32,291 nucleotides of DNA from Bacteroidales bacterium (GTDB taxonomy: Bacteria; Bacteroidota; Bacteroidia; Bacteroidales; B18-G4), in assembly GCA_030606625.1 (NCBI GenBank), contig JAUWGC010000007.1:1-32291 (forward strand), written 5' to 3'. The notes beneath the pieces were generated by a model. The model was not told the DNA's origin. It saw only the letters and a program-made list of their open reading frames with translations, and did no database searches. This document shows, one piece after another, positions 22,597 through 31,457 of the stretch (positions are counted from its first letter, which is position 1; each line of letters starts with the position of its first letter). Both the position numbers and the translations under genes were made by a program.

Positions 22597-24042
22597 GTGT
22601 CTCCGCAATTAATATTATTTAGTTTCATTGCATATACATTAATCCTTTTTATTGTCAGCTGGTTTACAGCAAGAAAATCATCCAATGAGGCATTTTTTAT
22701 AGGGAATCGCATCTCACCATGGTACGTTGTGGCTTATGGTATGATTGGAGCTTCCTTGTCGGGAGTGACCTTTATTTCTATCCCCGGAGATGTTGGTTCG
22801 ACACATTTTTCATACATGATCATCGTCTTTGGATATCTTGTGGGATATTTTGTGATTGCAAATGTTTTGCTTCCGCTTTATTATAAGCTAAATCTGACAT
22901 CGATATATTCATATCTTGAAGAAAGATTTGGTTTTTGGTCCTATAAAACCGGCGCATTCTATTTCCTCGTTTCAAGAGTGATTGGTGCATCATTCAGGAT
23001 GTTTTTGGTAGTGAATGTGTTACAGATATTTGTATTTGATAATTGGGGGATACCTTTTTGGGTGACAGTCACAAGCTTTATTATACTGATAATGCTTTAC
23101 ACTGTGAGGGGCGGGATAAAGACCATAGTATGGACTGACACCCTGCAAACTACTTTCATGCTTCTTTCGGTTGTTATCACCATATTTTTTATTTCATCAG
23201 ATTTGCAGCTATCAGTATCCGAACTGCTAAAGAACACATTTAAAACCGATTATACACAGTTATTTTATTCAGACTGGCAACATAAACATTTCTTTATTAA
23301 AGATTTTTTTGCAGGTATATTTATTGCTATTGTAATGACGGGTCTGGACCAGGATATGATGCAGAAGAACCTTAGCTGCAGGAACATCAGGGAAGCAAAA
23401 AAGAATATGTATTGGATGAGTTCCAGCCTGGTTCCGGTTAACTTCCTGTTCCTTATTCTGGGTGCTGTGCTGTACCTCTTTGCCAGCACAAAGAGCATAC
23501 CAGTGCCGGAATTAACAGATGATCTTTTTCCGATTATAGCCCTTAAGTATCTTGGGCCTACTGCCGGAATAGTGTTTATGATTGGTTTGATTGCAGCTGC
23601 CTATTCGAGTGCTGACAGTGCCCTGACTTCATTAACCACTTCATTCAGTATTGATATTCTGGGTTTGCAGAAGAAGGATCACATAGATGAACGCCGAAAG
23701 GTACATATCAGGTATCTGATCCATATAGGTGTTTCATTCACTGTATTACTGGTGATCATGATTTTCAGAGCTGTTAATGACCAATCTGTAATATCTAAGC
23801 TGTTCACCCTGGCCGGATATACCTACGGGCCTTTGTTGGGTATTTATGCTTTCGGCCTATTTACAAGGTGGAGAGTGAGAGATTCGTGGGTACCATTAAT
23901 TGCATTGTTGTCTCCGGCGATATGTTATTTAATAAGTATTTTCGATCAATCCTTATTGAATGGATATAATTTTGGATTTGAGCTGTTAATACTCAATGGC
24001 CTGATTACTTTTGCAGGGTTGTTAATAATTCATAGAAAGTAA
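22597..24042 (+). CDS. Sodium:solute symporter family protein
   Basis: A 481-residue polytopic protein with about 13 transmembrane helices, starting at GTG 22597. The SSS signature is in the middle: AAAYSSADSALTSLTTSFS (near 337-355), the region that forms the Na+ site. An early GASLSGVTFISIPG (near 51-64) corresponds to the helix-1 substrate region. It imports an unknown solute, possibly a sugar or organic acid, with sodium. It lies 16 bp after the gmhB-like gene and closes the operon from 20225. Whether it feeds the heptose pathway is unknown. Confidence 0.85.
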   Translation: MSPQLILFSFIAYTLILFIVSWFTARKSSNEAFFIGNRISPWYVVAYGMIGASLSGVTFISIPGDVGSTHFSYMIIVFGYLVGYFVIANVLLPLYYKLNLTSIYSYLEERFGFWSYKTGAFYFLVSRVIGASFRMFLVVNVLQIFVFDNWGIPFWVTVTSFIILIMLYTVRGGIKTIVWTDTLQTTFMLLSVVITIFFISSDLQLSVSELLKNTFKTDYTQLFYSDWQHKHFFIKDFFAGIFIAIVMTGLDQDMMQKNLSCRNIREAKKNMYWMSSSLVPVNFLFLILGAVLYLFASTKSIPVPELTDDLFPIIALKYLGPTAGIVFMIGLIAAAYSSADSALTSLTTSFSIDILGLQKKDHIDERRKVHIRYLIHIGVSFTVLLVIMIFRAVNDQSVISKLFTLAGYTYGPLLGIYAFGLFTRWRVRDSWVPLIALLSPAICYLISIFDQSLLNGYNFGFELLILNGLITFAGLLIIHRK

Positions 24043-24053
24043 TTCATTTAGAA

Positions 24054-24085
24054 TTGAATATATTTATAGACGTTTATTAGTTTTG
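24054..24085 (+). promoter_or_regulatory. Candidate promoter for glnN
   Basis: TTG at 24054-24056, a 21-bp spacer, and TAGTTTTG at 24078-24085 (TAnnTTTG). The 5' leader would be about 60 nt and contains the heptamer array at 24101. Confidence 0.5.
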
Positions 24086-24100
24086 AACCTTATTTTAAGA

Positions 24101-24121
24101 AGTCGACAGTCGACAGTAGAC
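24101..24121 (+). repeat. Short heptamer array, AGTCGAC family
   Basis: Three 7-bp units: AGTCGAC, AGTCGAC, AGTAGAC, between the candidate glnN promoter and the glnN start, so it would be in the transcript leader. Confidence 0.75.
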
Positions 24122-24154
24122 ATTTTAATTTAGAATAAAATCAAATAAATAATT

Positions 24155-26344
24155 ATGGGAAATATTCGATTTAAAGCCGTAGAAACAGCGATATCCATGA
24201 AACCGAAAATTGTAACACCTCCTTCCGGTAAAATATCAGATTATTTCGGTGAATTGACCTTCAATGAAGTGGCAATGAAGGAATATTTAACGGAAGAAGC
24301 TTTTAAAAAAGTCATGGATGCCATTAATAAAGGGGGGAAGATCGACAGGAATATCGCCGATCAGGTAGCGTCATCTTTGAAAGCATGGGCAATGAGCAAG
24401 GGGGCTACTCATTATACACACTGGTTCCATCCTTTAACAGGATCAACTGCAGAAAAACATGATGCTTTTCTCACACCTACCGATGGCGGAAAAGCTATTG
24501 AAAACTTCTACGGGAGTGAATTGATCCAGCAAGAACCTGATGCATCAAGTTTCCCAAGTGGTGGTATAAGAAATACCTTTGAAGCCAGAGGATATACGGC
24601 ATGGGACCCTACTTCACCTGCTTTTCTGCTAAATAATACTTTATGTATACCAACTATTTTTGTTTCTTATACAGGTGAGGCCCTGGACTATAAAACTCCT
24701 CTTTTGAAAGCTTTGAATTTCATTGATGAAGCCTCTGTAAATGTATGCCAGTATTTTGAGAAAGACGTTACCAGGGTTAATGCCACACTTGGCTGGGAAC
24801 AAGAATATTTTCTGGTGGACACATCATTATACTTTGCCAGGCCAGATCTTGTGCTTACAGGCAGAACAGTTTTTGGGCATGCATCCGCCAAAGACCAGCA
24901 ACTTTCTGATCATTACTTTGGCAGTATTGCTGAAAGGGTCATGGAATTCATGAAAGACTTTGAGATCGAAAGTCACAGGCTGGGCATTCCTCTTAAACTA
25001 AGGCATAACGAGGTAGCACCAAACCAGTTTGAATGTGCTCCTGTTTTTGAAGAAACAAACCTCTCGGTTGATCACAATCAGCTTTTGATGCACATTATGC
25101 AGAAAGTTGCAAAGAATCATAATCTTACCGTCTTATTTCATGAAAAGCCCTATGCCAAGGTTAATGGGTCAGGGAAACACAACAACTGGTCACTCATGAC
25201 CAATACAGGGATCAACCTGTTGTCACCGGGTAAAACTACAAAATCCAATCTTCGGTTTTTAACATTCCTGATCAATATTCTCAAGGCAGTTGATACGTAT
25301 GGTGATCTTCTGAGGGCGAGCACTGCCACAGCTGGTAATGACCTGCGACTGGGAGCAGGTGAAGCCCCACCGGCTATCATTTCTGTCTTTATAGGCTCAC
25401 ATTTGTCGAAAATATTAGATAACATTGAAAACAAACTAAAAACAGGAAAGATCAATGCTAACCTTAAAGCAGAACTGGATCTGAACATATCCAAAATCCC
25501 TGAGATATTACTTGATAATACCGATCGTAACAGAACCTCTCCGTTTGCATTTACAGGAGATAAATTTGAATTCAGAACAGTGGGGGCCTCTGATACATGT
25601 TCAAATGCAATGACCGTATTGAACCTTATTGTTGCTGATCAGCTGACTAAATTCAAGCAGGAAGTAGACAGCCTGATGGCTAAAAAAGTCAGGAAAGACG
25701 AAGCCATATTTACCATATTAAAAAAGTATATCACTGAGTCAAAAAAGATACGCTTTGAAGGAAACAGCTATAGCCAGGATTGGATAAAAGAGGCTGAAAA
25801 GCGAGGGTTATTCAATTTGCAATCCACACCGGAAGCACTTAAAGTGTTTTTGAGACAAGAAATCATTGATTTATACCAGAGGAATCATATTTTAACAAAA
25901 AGAGAATTAATTGCCAGATATGATATCAAGCTGGAAAATTATACTAAGAAACAACAAATTGAATCAAGGGTTATTGGTGATCTGGCTAAAAACCATATCA
26001 TTCCTAAAGCGATCCGGTATCAGAATCTGCTAATCGAAAATGTAACGGGTCTGAAAGAGGTGTTAGATGCAAAAAACTATAATAAGCTTTCAAAGAATGA
26101 GCTTCAGACCATTAAAGATATTTCCGAACATGTTTCTAAGATCAAGGTCAATGTTGATCTGATGATCGATAATAGGAAGAAGGCAAATAAGCTGGATACT
26201 TCTGAAAAAAAGGCACAGGTATACCATGATAAAGTGCTGCCATACTTTGACATCATAAGATATCATGTGGATAAGCTTGAATTGCTTGTTGATGATGAGC
26301 TCTGGACACTTCCGAAGTATAGGGAACTGCTGTTCATCAGATAA
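24155..26344 (+). CDS. glnN: Glutamine synthetase type III
   Basis: A 729-residue enzyme of the GSIII family, which makes glutamine from glutamate, ammonia and ATP and is common in Bacteroidetes. Motifs include GWEQEYF (213-219), NEVAPNQFECAPVF (285-298), VNGSGKHNNWS (336-346) and RLGAGEAPPA followed by the metal- and ATP-binding NRTSPFAFTG. The N-terminal GSIII-specific region includes the THWFHPLTG motif, and the C-terminal about 200 residues are helical, as expected. GSIII forms dodecamers. It stands alone between the symporter and DUF4831 genes; nitrogen control is likely but no operator is evident. Confidence 0.95.
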   Translation: MGNIRFKAVETAISMKPKIVTPPSGKISDYFGELTFNEVAMKEYLTEEAFKKVMDAINKGGKIDRNIADQVASSLKAWAMSKGATHYTHWFHPLTGSTAEKHDAFLTPTDGGKAIENFYGSELIQQEPDASSFPSGGIRNTFEARGYTAWDPTSPAFLLNNTLCIPTIFVSYTGEALDYKTPLLKALNFIDEASVNVCQYFEKDVTRVNATLGWEQEYFLVDTSLYFARPDLVLTGRTVFGHASAKDQQLSDHYFGSIAERVMEFMKDFEIESHRLGIPLKLRHNEVAPNQFECAPVFEETNLSVDHNQLLMHIMQKVAKNHNLTVLFHEKPYAKVNGSGKHNNWSLMTNTGINLLSPGKTTKSNLRFLTFLINILKAVDTYGDLLRASTATAGNDLRLGAGEAPPAIISVFIGSHLSKILDNIENKLKTGKINANLKAELDLNISKIPEILLDNTDRNRTSPFAFTGDKFEFRTVGASDTCSNAMTVLNLIVADQLTKFKQEVDSLMAKKVRKDEAIFTILKKYITESKKIRFEGNSYSQDWIKEAEKRGLFNLQSTPEALKVFLRQEIIDLYQRNHILTKRELIARYDIKLENYTKKQQIESRVIGDLAKNHIIPKAIRYQNLLIENVTGLKEVLDAKNYNKLSKNELQTIKDISEHVSKIKVNVDLMIDNRKKANKLDTSEKKAQVYHDKVLPYFDIIRYHVDKLELLVDDELWTLPKYRELLFIR

Positions 26345-26390
26345 ACTTTCTTGAATCAGCCTTAACTTGTACCAGGATATTAAAATCCTG

Positions 26391-26419
26391 TGCCGGTTAG
26401 TAACCCTGGCAGGTTTTTA
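26391..26419 (+). terminator. Rho-independent terminator after glnN
   Basis: TGCCGGTT pairs with AACC and GGCA (2-nt bulge), with a 3-nt loop, followed by a T-run. A second hairpin, CAGGAT/ATCCTG at 26373-26390, lies just upstream. Confidence 0.65.
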
Positions 26420-26450
26420 CAAGTAAAACACTGATGTAAGCACGAAATTC

Positions 26451-26474
26451 ATGGGTGCCATTTTGATCACCCAT
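26451..26474 (+). other. 7-bp hairpin in the leader of the DUF4831 gene
   Basis: ATGGGTG at 26451-26457 pairs perfectly with CACCCAT at 26468-26474 (10-nt loop), 16 bp before the ATG at 26491. It could influence initiation; there is no T-run. Confidence 0.4.
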
Positions 26475-26490
26475 CGTAAGTAAATATAAA

Positions 26491-27681
26491 ATGTTACGTT
26501 TTTTCAACAGACTGGCCAAAATTATCTTAACCTTTTGGTTGCTGATTTTATTATTACCTGTTACCCATTCCCAGATCAATGTAAGGCATGTTGACAAGGG
26601 ATTTGAAATAGGGGAGGGGAATGGTGTTTTCTATGTTCTGCCCAGGACAGTGATTCAAATAGATTTGCTGGTTGATAAAACAATCAAAATAAAGGGGCCA
26701 TACCATGCTTATGCAAAAAAATATCTGGGTATTGATGATATTATAGAAAATGATGTTACGACTTATAAGATCAGGGAGATTACACTTTCATCAACTGCAG
26801 AACCTGATCCCGGCCAAATTTTTTATATCGGATACAATGAAAGACAAGCGAAAGATGCACAATCGATTCTCCTTTCGTTTACTGAAGACGGCCTTATTTT
26901 AGGAGCTGAACTGATCTCCGATAAAGTAAAGCATAGTACAGGATTCATTTTCCCCGAACAAGAACCGGATGTTGATAGTCTTGCCCGTTATTTCCGTTAT
27001 TTTGCAGAGAAGAACCTTATCAAAAAAATAGATACACTGGTCAGAAAAATAAATATTGATACGATAAGCATAAAGAAATTATCCTTCAGAACGAGTATAG
27101 TAGAAAAAACCCTGGAACAAAAAGCCAGGGAGGCTGTTATGAATATTGAATCCATCCGCGTTGACAGGTATAATATACTTACCGGGTATCAGGAGGTTTC
27201 ATACAGTAAGGAAGCTATTGAATATATGACCGAAGAATTGACAAAACTGGAAGATGAATACCTGGATCTTTTCTATGGTAAAATTCTATATCAAACATTA
27301 AGATACAGGTATACTTATACTCCTAAGCCAGGAGATGAGGACATTTGGATTCCAGTGCTGGATTTCTCAGAGCAAAAAGGTCCGCAAAATCCCGGGACAT
27401 CTGATGAATCATTATATATAAGATTTTCTAAGTCCGGAACTACAGGATTATTTAAAGATATTACAAAACAGAAAGATGAAGAGGCTGGAATTCCCGGAGG
27501 CTTTCATTACCGGTTACCCGAACAGGTAGATATCAGTGTGCTTTACAGAGGTACAAGATATAAAGGTCTGACAACGTATATTGCACAGTTCGGAAGTATA
27601 ATTGCCTTACCGCCCGGGATACAAAACATTAAATTTTATCCGCATACAGGTAGTTTGAAGAGTATACAGTTTGTGTATTAG
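26491..27681 (+). CDS. DUF4831 family secreted/periplasmic protein
   Basis: A 396-residue protein with a signal peptide (residues 1-27, hydrophobic core LTFWLLILLLPV, cleavage near HSQ). The rest is largely beta-strand with a helical region (about 205-250), and segments such as FYVLPRTVIQIDLLVDKT and PGQIFYIGYN look like DUF4831, a Bacteroidetes family of unknown function. There is no lipobox and no T9SS domain, so it is probably periplasmic or loosely bound. It follows glnN after a terminator, and a heptamer array begins just after its stop. Confidence 0.75.
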   Translation: MLRFFNRLAKIILTFWLLILLLPVTHSQINVRHVDKGFEIGEGNGVFYVLPRTVIQIDLLVDKTIKIKGPYHAYAKKYLGIDDIIENDVTTYKIREITLSSTAEPDPGQIFYIGYNERQAKDAQSILLSFTEDGLILGAELISDKVKHSTGFIFPEQEPDVDSLARYFRYFAEKNLIKKIDTLVRKINIDTISIKKLSFRTSIVEKTLEQKAREAVMNIESIRVDRYNILTGYQEVSYSKEAIEYMTEELTKLEDEYLDLFYGKILYQTLRYRYTYTPKPGDEDIWIPVLDFSEQKGPQNPGTSDESLYIRFSKSGTTGLFKDITKQKDEEAGIPGGFHYRLPEQVDISVLYRGTRYKGLTTYIAQFGSIIALPPGIQNIKFYPHTGSLKSIQFVY

Positions 27682-27683
27682 CC

Positions 27684-27718
27684 AGTGATTAGTGATTAGT
27701 GATCAGTGATCAGTGAAT
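27684..27718 (+). repeat. Heptamer array, AGTGATY family
   Basis: Five 7-bp units: AGTGATT twice, AGTGATC twice, AGTGAAT. It starts 2 bp after the DUF4831 stop. Its words are the reverse complements of those at 29251-29278, on the other side of the radical SAM gene. Confidence 0.85.
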
Positions 27719-27944
27719 AGGAAGAAGTGGGTGAAAAGTTGAATGATCGATAATTGGGAGTACTCATCGAACTGTGTCAGTATTTTTAATTCGTTCCTCA
27801 AGGTAAACAAATAATTGGTTGATAATCATTGGCAAGCACCAGGGCAAGCCAAAACCCTATTTAATGATCTCTAATAAGTATAATGTGCAAGTTCCATTGC
27901 ATTAATCCGGCATGCAAGATACATGACAGGTATCAGCTAAACCT

Positions 27945-27977
27945 CACTTAGCATTTCACTTTTCACTTTTCACTATT
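27945..27977 (-). repeat. Heptamer array, AGTGAAA family, at the radical SAM stop
   Basis: Units CACTTAG, a 5-bp partial, CACTTTT twice, CACTATT. It is inverted relative to 27684-27718. The last unit overlaps the stop codon of the radical SAM gene (27976-27978). The 226 bp between the two arrays (27719-27944) hold no gene that I can support, only a short GGCAAGC direct repeat near 27830-27850. Confidence 0.75.
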
Positions 27978-29145
27978 ATTCCCATACGCCCGGTATACGT
28001 TCATTGCAAAATCTGCATTTCCCGTCCTTTATGTTGTTTTCGATGATTTTATATCCTCTGCGTTCAATCAGTGTTTTTTTGCATGAAGGACAATAAGTAT
28101 TTTCTGCATTAATACCGGGAACGTTTCCGATATAAACGAACTTCATCCCTTCCTGTAATGCGATTTCTCTGGCTTTTTCGAGTGTAGCGGTGGGGGTGGG
28201 GGGTAATTTTGTTAATTTATATTGAGGATGAAAACGGCTGAAATGCAGGGGGCAGTCATCCAGATCATTATTGTAAAGCCAGTTACACATTTTTCTGATC
28301 ATGTTGAAATCATCTGTCCAGCTTGGCACTATCAGATTTGTGATCTCCAGCCAAACGCCTTCTTCTTTCAATATCTTTAATGTATTAAGAACAGGATCCA
28401 ATGTACCGGCATTTAACATCTCATAGATGTCATTGCTGAAACTTTTCAGGTCAATATTTGCTGCATCCAGAACCTGGCAGATTTCTCTCAGAGGTTGCTC
28501 ATTAATATAACCGGCGGAAATAAATATGTTTTTTATTCCCTTCTGCCTGGCAATTTTGGATGTTTCATAAGTATATTCATAAAAAGCGATTGGCTCTGAG
28601 TAGGTATATGCAATAGATTTACATCCATAATAAAGGCATTCTTTGATAACCTCAGCCGGCATCAGGTCATAATTTTTTGATTCCAGCGGACTTACCTGTG
28701 ATATAGTCCAGTTCTGGCAGTTAAGGCATACAAGGTTGCATCCGGCAGTAGCTATGGAAAAAGCCTTGGTGGTTGGGAGAAAATGATATAACGGCTTTTT
28801 TTCAATAGGGTCAACATGTACGGCGCAGGGGTTCCCATAGGCAATACTATAGAGTTTTCCTCCTTTATTTACCCTGGTTCTGCAATCACCTGTTTCATCT
28901 TCTTTAAGGTTACATGCATGGGGGCATAATTTACATTTGACACCTTTTGGGGTTGAAATATAGTGCCTTGCTTCAATGCTCCATTTCCACAGGTCATCAT
29001 TACCACTAAAAAATTTATTGCCGCTGATCTTTGACAACCCTTTGGCAATTGCACTTGTACCGTTGAGAGCCAAAGCCAGACCACATGTTCCGCATATGCT
29101 GTACTTGAGAAATGTTCTTTTATCTATCTTTTTTCCCTTAGCCAT
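27976..29145 (-). CDS. amrS: AmmeMemoRadiSam system radical SAM enzyme, with Tat-like leader
   Basis: A 389-residue radical SAM protein from ATG 29145. The frame extends to 29208, but a -7 box (29188-29195) lies inside that extension, so the shorter start is preferred. The N-terminus reads KKIDKRTFLKYSICG followed by a hydrophobic run, a twin-arginine-like signal with Lys-Arg. CKLCPHACNL and Cys88 form the Cys cluster typical of this subfamily; the Fe-S motif is Cys136, Cys140, Cys143 (CNLVCLNC). A C-terminal zinc ribbon (YCPSC, CRFCNERIPGVW) completes it. The substrate is unknown. A MEMO-like gene lies 2.3 kb away, which supports the system assignment. Confidence 0.88.
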   Translation of the reverse strand: MAKGKKIDKRTFLKYSICGTCGLALALNGTSAIAKGLSKISGNKFFSGNDDLWKWSIEARHYISTPKGVKCKLCPHACNLKEDETGDCRTRVNKGGKLYSIAYGNPCAVHVDPIEKKPLYHFLPTTKAFSIATAGCNLVCLNCQNWTISQVSPLESKNYDLMPAEVIKECLYYGCKSIAYTYSEPIAFYEYTYETSKIARQKGIKNIFISAGYINEQPLREICQVLDAANIDLKSFSNDIYEMLNAGTLDPVLNTLKILKEEGVWLEITNLIVPSWTDDFNMIRKMCNWLYNNDLDDCPLHFSRFHPQYKLTKLPPTPTATLEKAREIALQEGMKFVYIGNVPGINAENTYCPSCKKTLIERRGYKIIENNIKDGKCRFCNERIPGVWE

Positions 29146-29187
29146 GTTTGTTAGATTAATAAGATCCGAACTAATTAAGTTTGCATT

Positions 29188-29195
29188 CAAAACTA
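29188..29195 (-). promoter_or_regulatory. Candidate -7 box for the radical SAM gene
   Basis: The minus strand reads TAGTTTTG (TAnnTTTG), about 43 bp before the preferred ATG at 29145. It lies directly downstream (in transcription direction) of the heptamer arrays. No clear -33. Confidence 0.45.
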
Positions 29196-29211
29196 CCCCA
29201 CTCCCCACTTC

Positions 29212-29278
29212 TTACTCCTTACTCCTTACTCCTTACTTCTTACTTCCCCTGGTCACTGATCACTGGTCACTCGTCACT
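29212..29278 (-). repeat. Two adjacent heptamer arrays overlapping the end of the spermidine-synthase-like gene
   Basis: 29212-29246 is five units, TTACTCC three times then TTACTTC twice; 29251-29278 is four units, GGTCACT, GATCACT, GGTCACT, CGTCACT. The second array overlaps the last codons and stop (29260) of the membrane protein, so its terminal residues VTSDQ are array-encoded. It mirrors the array at 27684-27718. Confidence 0.85.
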
Positions 29279-31407
29279 GTTCCTGTTTTTATCAAAACGA
29301 TCAAACCCGCCAAAATATTTATTATTCCGATAAAAAAACATGTGTTGATAATACCTGTGAGCGGTATGAGGAAGATGGCTGCCGCAAGAGCACCAATGGC
29401 AGAGCCCAATAGATCAATGCTATATGTTGATGAGGCTATCCTTGCTACATTTTCTCTTTGAAGGATTGTTGCCTGGGCATACTGAAATCCGATCAAAATA
29501 CCGCATATTAAACTCAACAGGTTAAAAATGATATTGACCATGATCATCCATGTTGACAATCTTGACAGAGATATCATAAGTAAGGACAATATTATGGCGA
29601 ATAATCCTATGATGAATTGGAAAGTGTAATATTTTTTTATCCCGGGACTGATCAGCCTGGGAAAAACAAGGGACCCCAGTGCCAACCCTGCCATAAATAA
29701 TGTGATAATTATACCGATCATTTGATAAACATAACCATAAATAACCTGGAAACTAATCAAAAGGATGAACGTTACCGATGAGCCTGTGAAACCGCTTGCG
29801 AAAAGGCCGATATTTATAGCATTGGATTTTATGAAAACAAAAATCACAGGTATAAGGAGTAAAACCAGAAATAACCAGATGTTGATCTTGAAGTGGCTGA
29901 GCCAGTATAGTATCTGTTCATAATATGCCAGTGGCTTGAAGTCAGTGTTAAGCCTGGTGTCAGGATCAAGGGACTCCATGATCTTTCCAGCTCTTAACCG
30001 TGTTAATTCATCATCAAGATAGTATTCATTGACATAGATAGTATTTATTTTTTTTAAGATGATTTGTTCAACAATATTGTAAGTTATTTCTTCATCTGAA
30101 GCTATATAATAATCTTTTGTGCCGGGGATAATGATAACGTTATTGAAAACCTCTTTAAGGGTATTTAATAATACCGAATGGGTCATAATGGCTTCCTGAC
30201 TCATGTAATTTCCGGCTGAAGCCAGGTTTGTAGATAGTATACCACCGGGTTTAAGTACTTGCTTAACTTCTTTGAAAAATTCATAAGTATAAAACCTGTT
30301 GATTTGTGCTGTGGATGGATCCGGCAGGTCAATGATCACAATATCATAAGTATCATCCTGTTGTTTAACCAGTCTTCTCGGATCTTTCCCAATACTATTA
30401 ATGATTTTATCATCAAGTGCTGAAGTATATTCTTTCCCGAGGTCAAGAAGCCAGGGATTCATTTCAACATAATCAACCTGTTTTATGTTATATTTCAGGA
30501 TTTCCTTTGTTGTGCCTGATAAACCGCCGGAAATGAGCAAAACCTTTTCAGGCTTGGGATGTTGTACCATGGCATAATGAATGATTTCCTCATTATCTAA
30601 AGGCTGATAGGATGTGAAAAGAAGAGATCCGTTATCATAAAAGTTTTTCTGTCCGGCAATTTCAGTTATATCAATTTTACCATATGGCGTTTCTTCATAT
30701 AATATAATTTCCTGGTCAGGATATAACAGTTCCCTTGTCTTCTTATCAGGATCCAGTAAAAAAGCAGGTATAAGGAAAACGATTGCAAGGCAGATTGCCA
30801 GATATTTCAGCAATGGTTTCTTCATGGCTGAAGAAAGGATAAATGCCGATGACATATTGATCAGTAAAAGTAAAAAAAGTGATTGGAATGTTTTCAGGAA
30901 AAATACCAATAAGAAGTTGAAAATCAATCCCCCAATGATACTTCCAATTGCTTCCAGTCCATAAACCTTATTAATATTTTTTCTGCCTGTTATATTTGAA
31001 TATTCGATACTGAAAATTGTAAATAATGCACCGGAAACAAGGCAATAGGGTATGAGAAGCAACAAAATGATCAGCCATGTCTCTACCGGGCCGAACATCT
31101 TACCGGGGACAAATGCTATATTATGGAACAGATAAAAAGAAAATACGGTTACTACAGGAAGTATTGATATCACAATCTGGAATGCGTATATGAGTTTTAA
31201 CTTTTCTTTTATTTTTTTAACTGTCTTTCCAAGGAATGCTCCTGTTCCTGTCAGCAACATCCAGTTAGACAATAATATCCCCATAATCAATTCATTACCG
31301 TAAAACACGCTTAAAAACTCACGTAAAAGAATAATTTGCGTGGTGATAGCAGAAATACCCAGGATTATGACAGAATATTTTAAACCGCTTTCTATTTTAA
31401 TATTCAT
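29260..31407 (-). CDS. Polytopic membrane protein with central spermidine-synthase-like domain
   Basis: A 715-residue protein in three parts. Residues about 10-230 form seven transmembrane helices. Residues about 235-480 form a spermidine synthase/methyltransferase-like Rossmann domain: YDNGSLLFTSYQPLDNEEIIHY corresponds to the substrate loop, KVLLISGGLSG to the nucleotide loop, VDYVEMNPW supplies the ribose-binding acid, and IIDLPDPSTAQINRFYTYEFF matches the D-x-x-DP catalytic segment. Residues about 490-710 are again helical, resembling a transporter half. Membrane-fused aminopropyltransferase-like proteins of this type have unknown function. It is upstream of the radical SAM gene on the same strand and divergent from the MEMO-like gene, so a role in that system is possible. 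Confidence 0.78.
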   Translation of the reverse strand: MNIKIESGLKYSVIILGISAITTQIILLREFLSVFYGNELIMGILLSNWMLLTGTGAFLGKTVKKIKEKLKLIYAFQIVISILPVVTVFSFYLFHNIAFVPGKMFGPVETWLIILLLLIPYCLVSGALFTIFSIEYSNITGRKNINKVYGLEAIGSIIGGLIFNFLLVFFLKTFQSLFLLLLINMSSAFILSSAMKKPLLKYLAICLAIVFLIPAFLLDPDKKTRELLYPDQEIILYEETPYGKIDITEIAGQKNFYDNGSLLFTSYQPLDNEEIIHYAMVQHPKPEKVLLISGGLSGTTKEILKYNIKQVDYVEMNPWLLDLGKEYTSALDDKIINSIGKDPRRLVKQQDDTYDIVIIDLPDPSTAQINRFYTYEFFKEVKQVLKPGGILSTNLASAGNYMSQEAIMTHSVLLNTLKEVFNNVIIIPGTKDYYIASDEEITYNIVEQIILKKINTIYVNEYYLDDELTRLRAGKIMESLDPDTRLNTDFKPLAYYEQILYWLSHFKINIWLFLVLLLIPVIFVFIKSNAINIGLFASGFTGSSVTFILLISFQVIYGYVYQMIGIIITLFMAGLALGSLVFPRLISPGIKKYYTFQFIIGLFAIILSLLMISLSRLSTWMIMVNIIFNLLSLICGILIGFQYAQATILQRENVARIASSTYSIDLLGSAIGALAAAIFLIPLTGIINTCFFIGIINILAGLIVLIKTGTVTSDQ

Positions 31408-31411
31408 TTTG

Positions 31412-31419
31412 TATTTTTG
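31412..31419 (+). promoter_or_regulatory. Candidate -7 box for the MEMO-like gene
   Basis: TATTTTTG (TAnnTTTG), 38 bp before the ATG at 31458, within the 50-bp divergent spacer. The -33 element is not clear. Confidence 0.45.
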
Positions 31420-31457
31420 TTAAAGCAGAAAGTGTTAAACACGAAATTAATTAAATT

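Noticed and set aside
26397-26597. 66-codon minus-strand frame near the DUF4831 start
   Set aside because: It overlaps the signal peptide region of the DUF4831 gene and the glnN terminator and has no similarity to a known family.
29146-29208. Longer N-terminus for the radical SAM enzyme
   Set aside because: The extra 21 codons contain the candidate -7 box, and the Tat-like leader begins properly at the Met at 29145.
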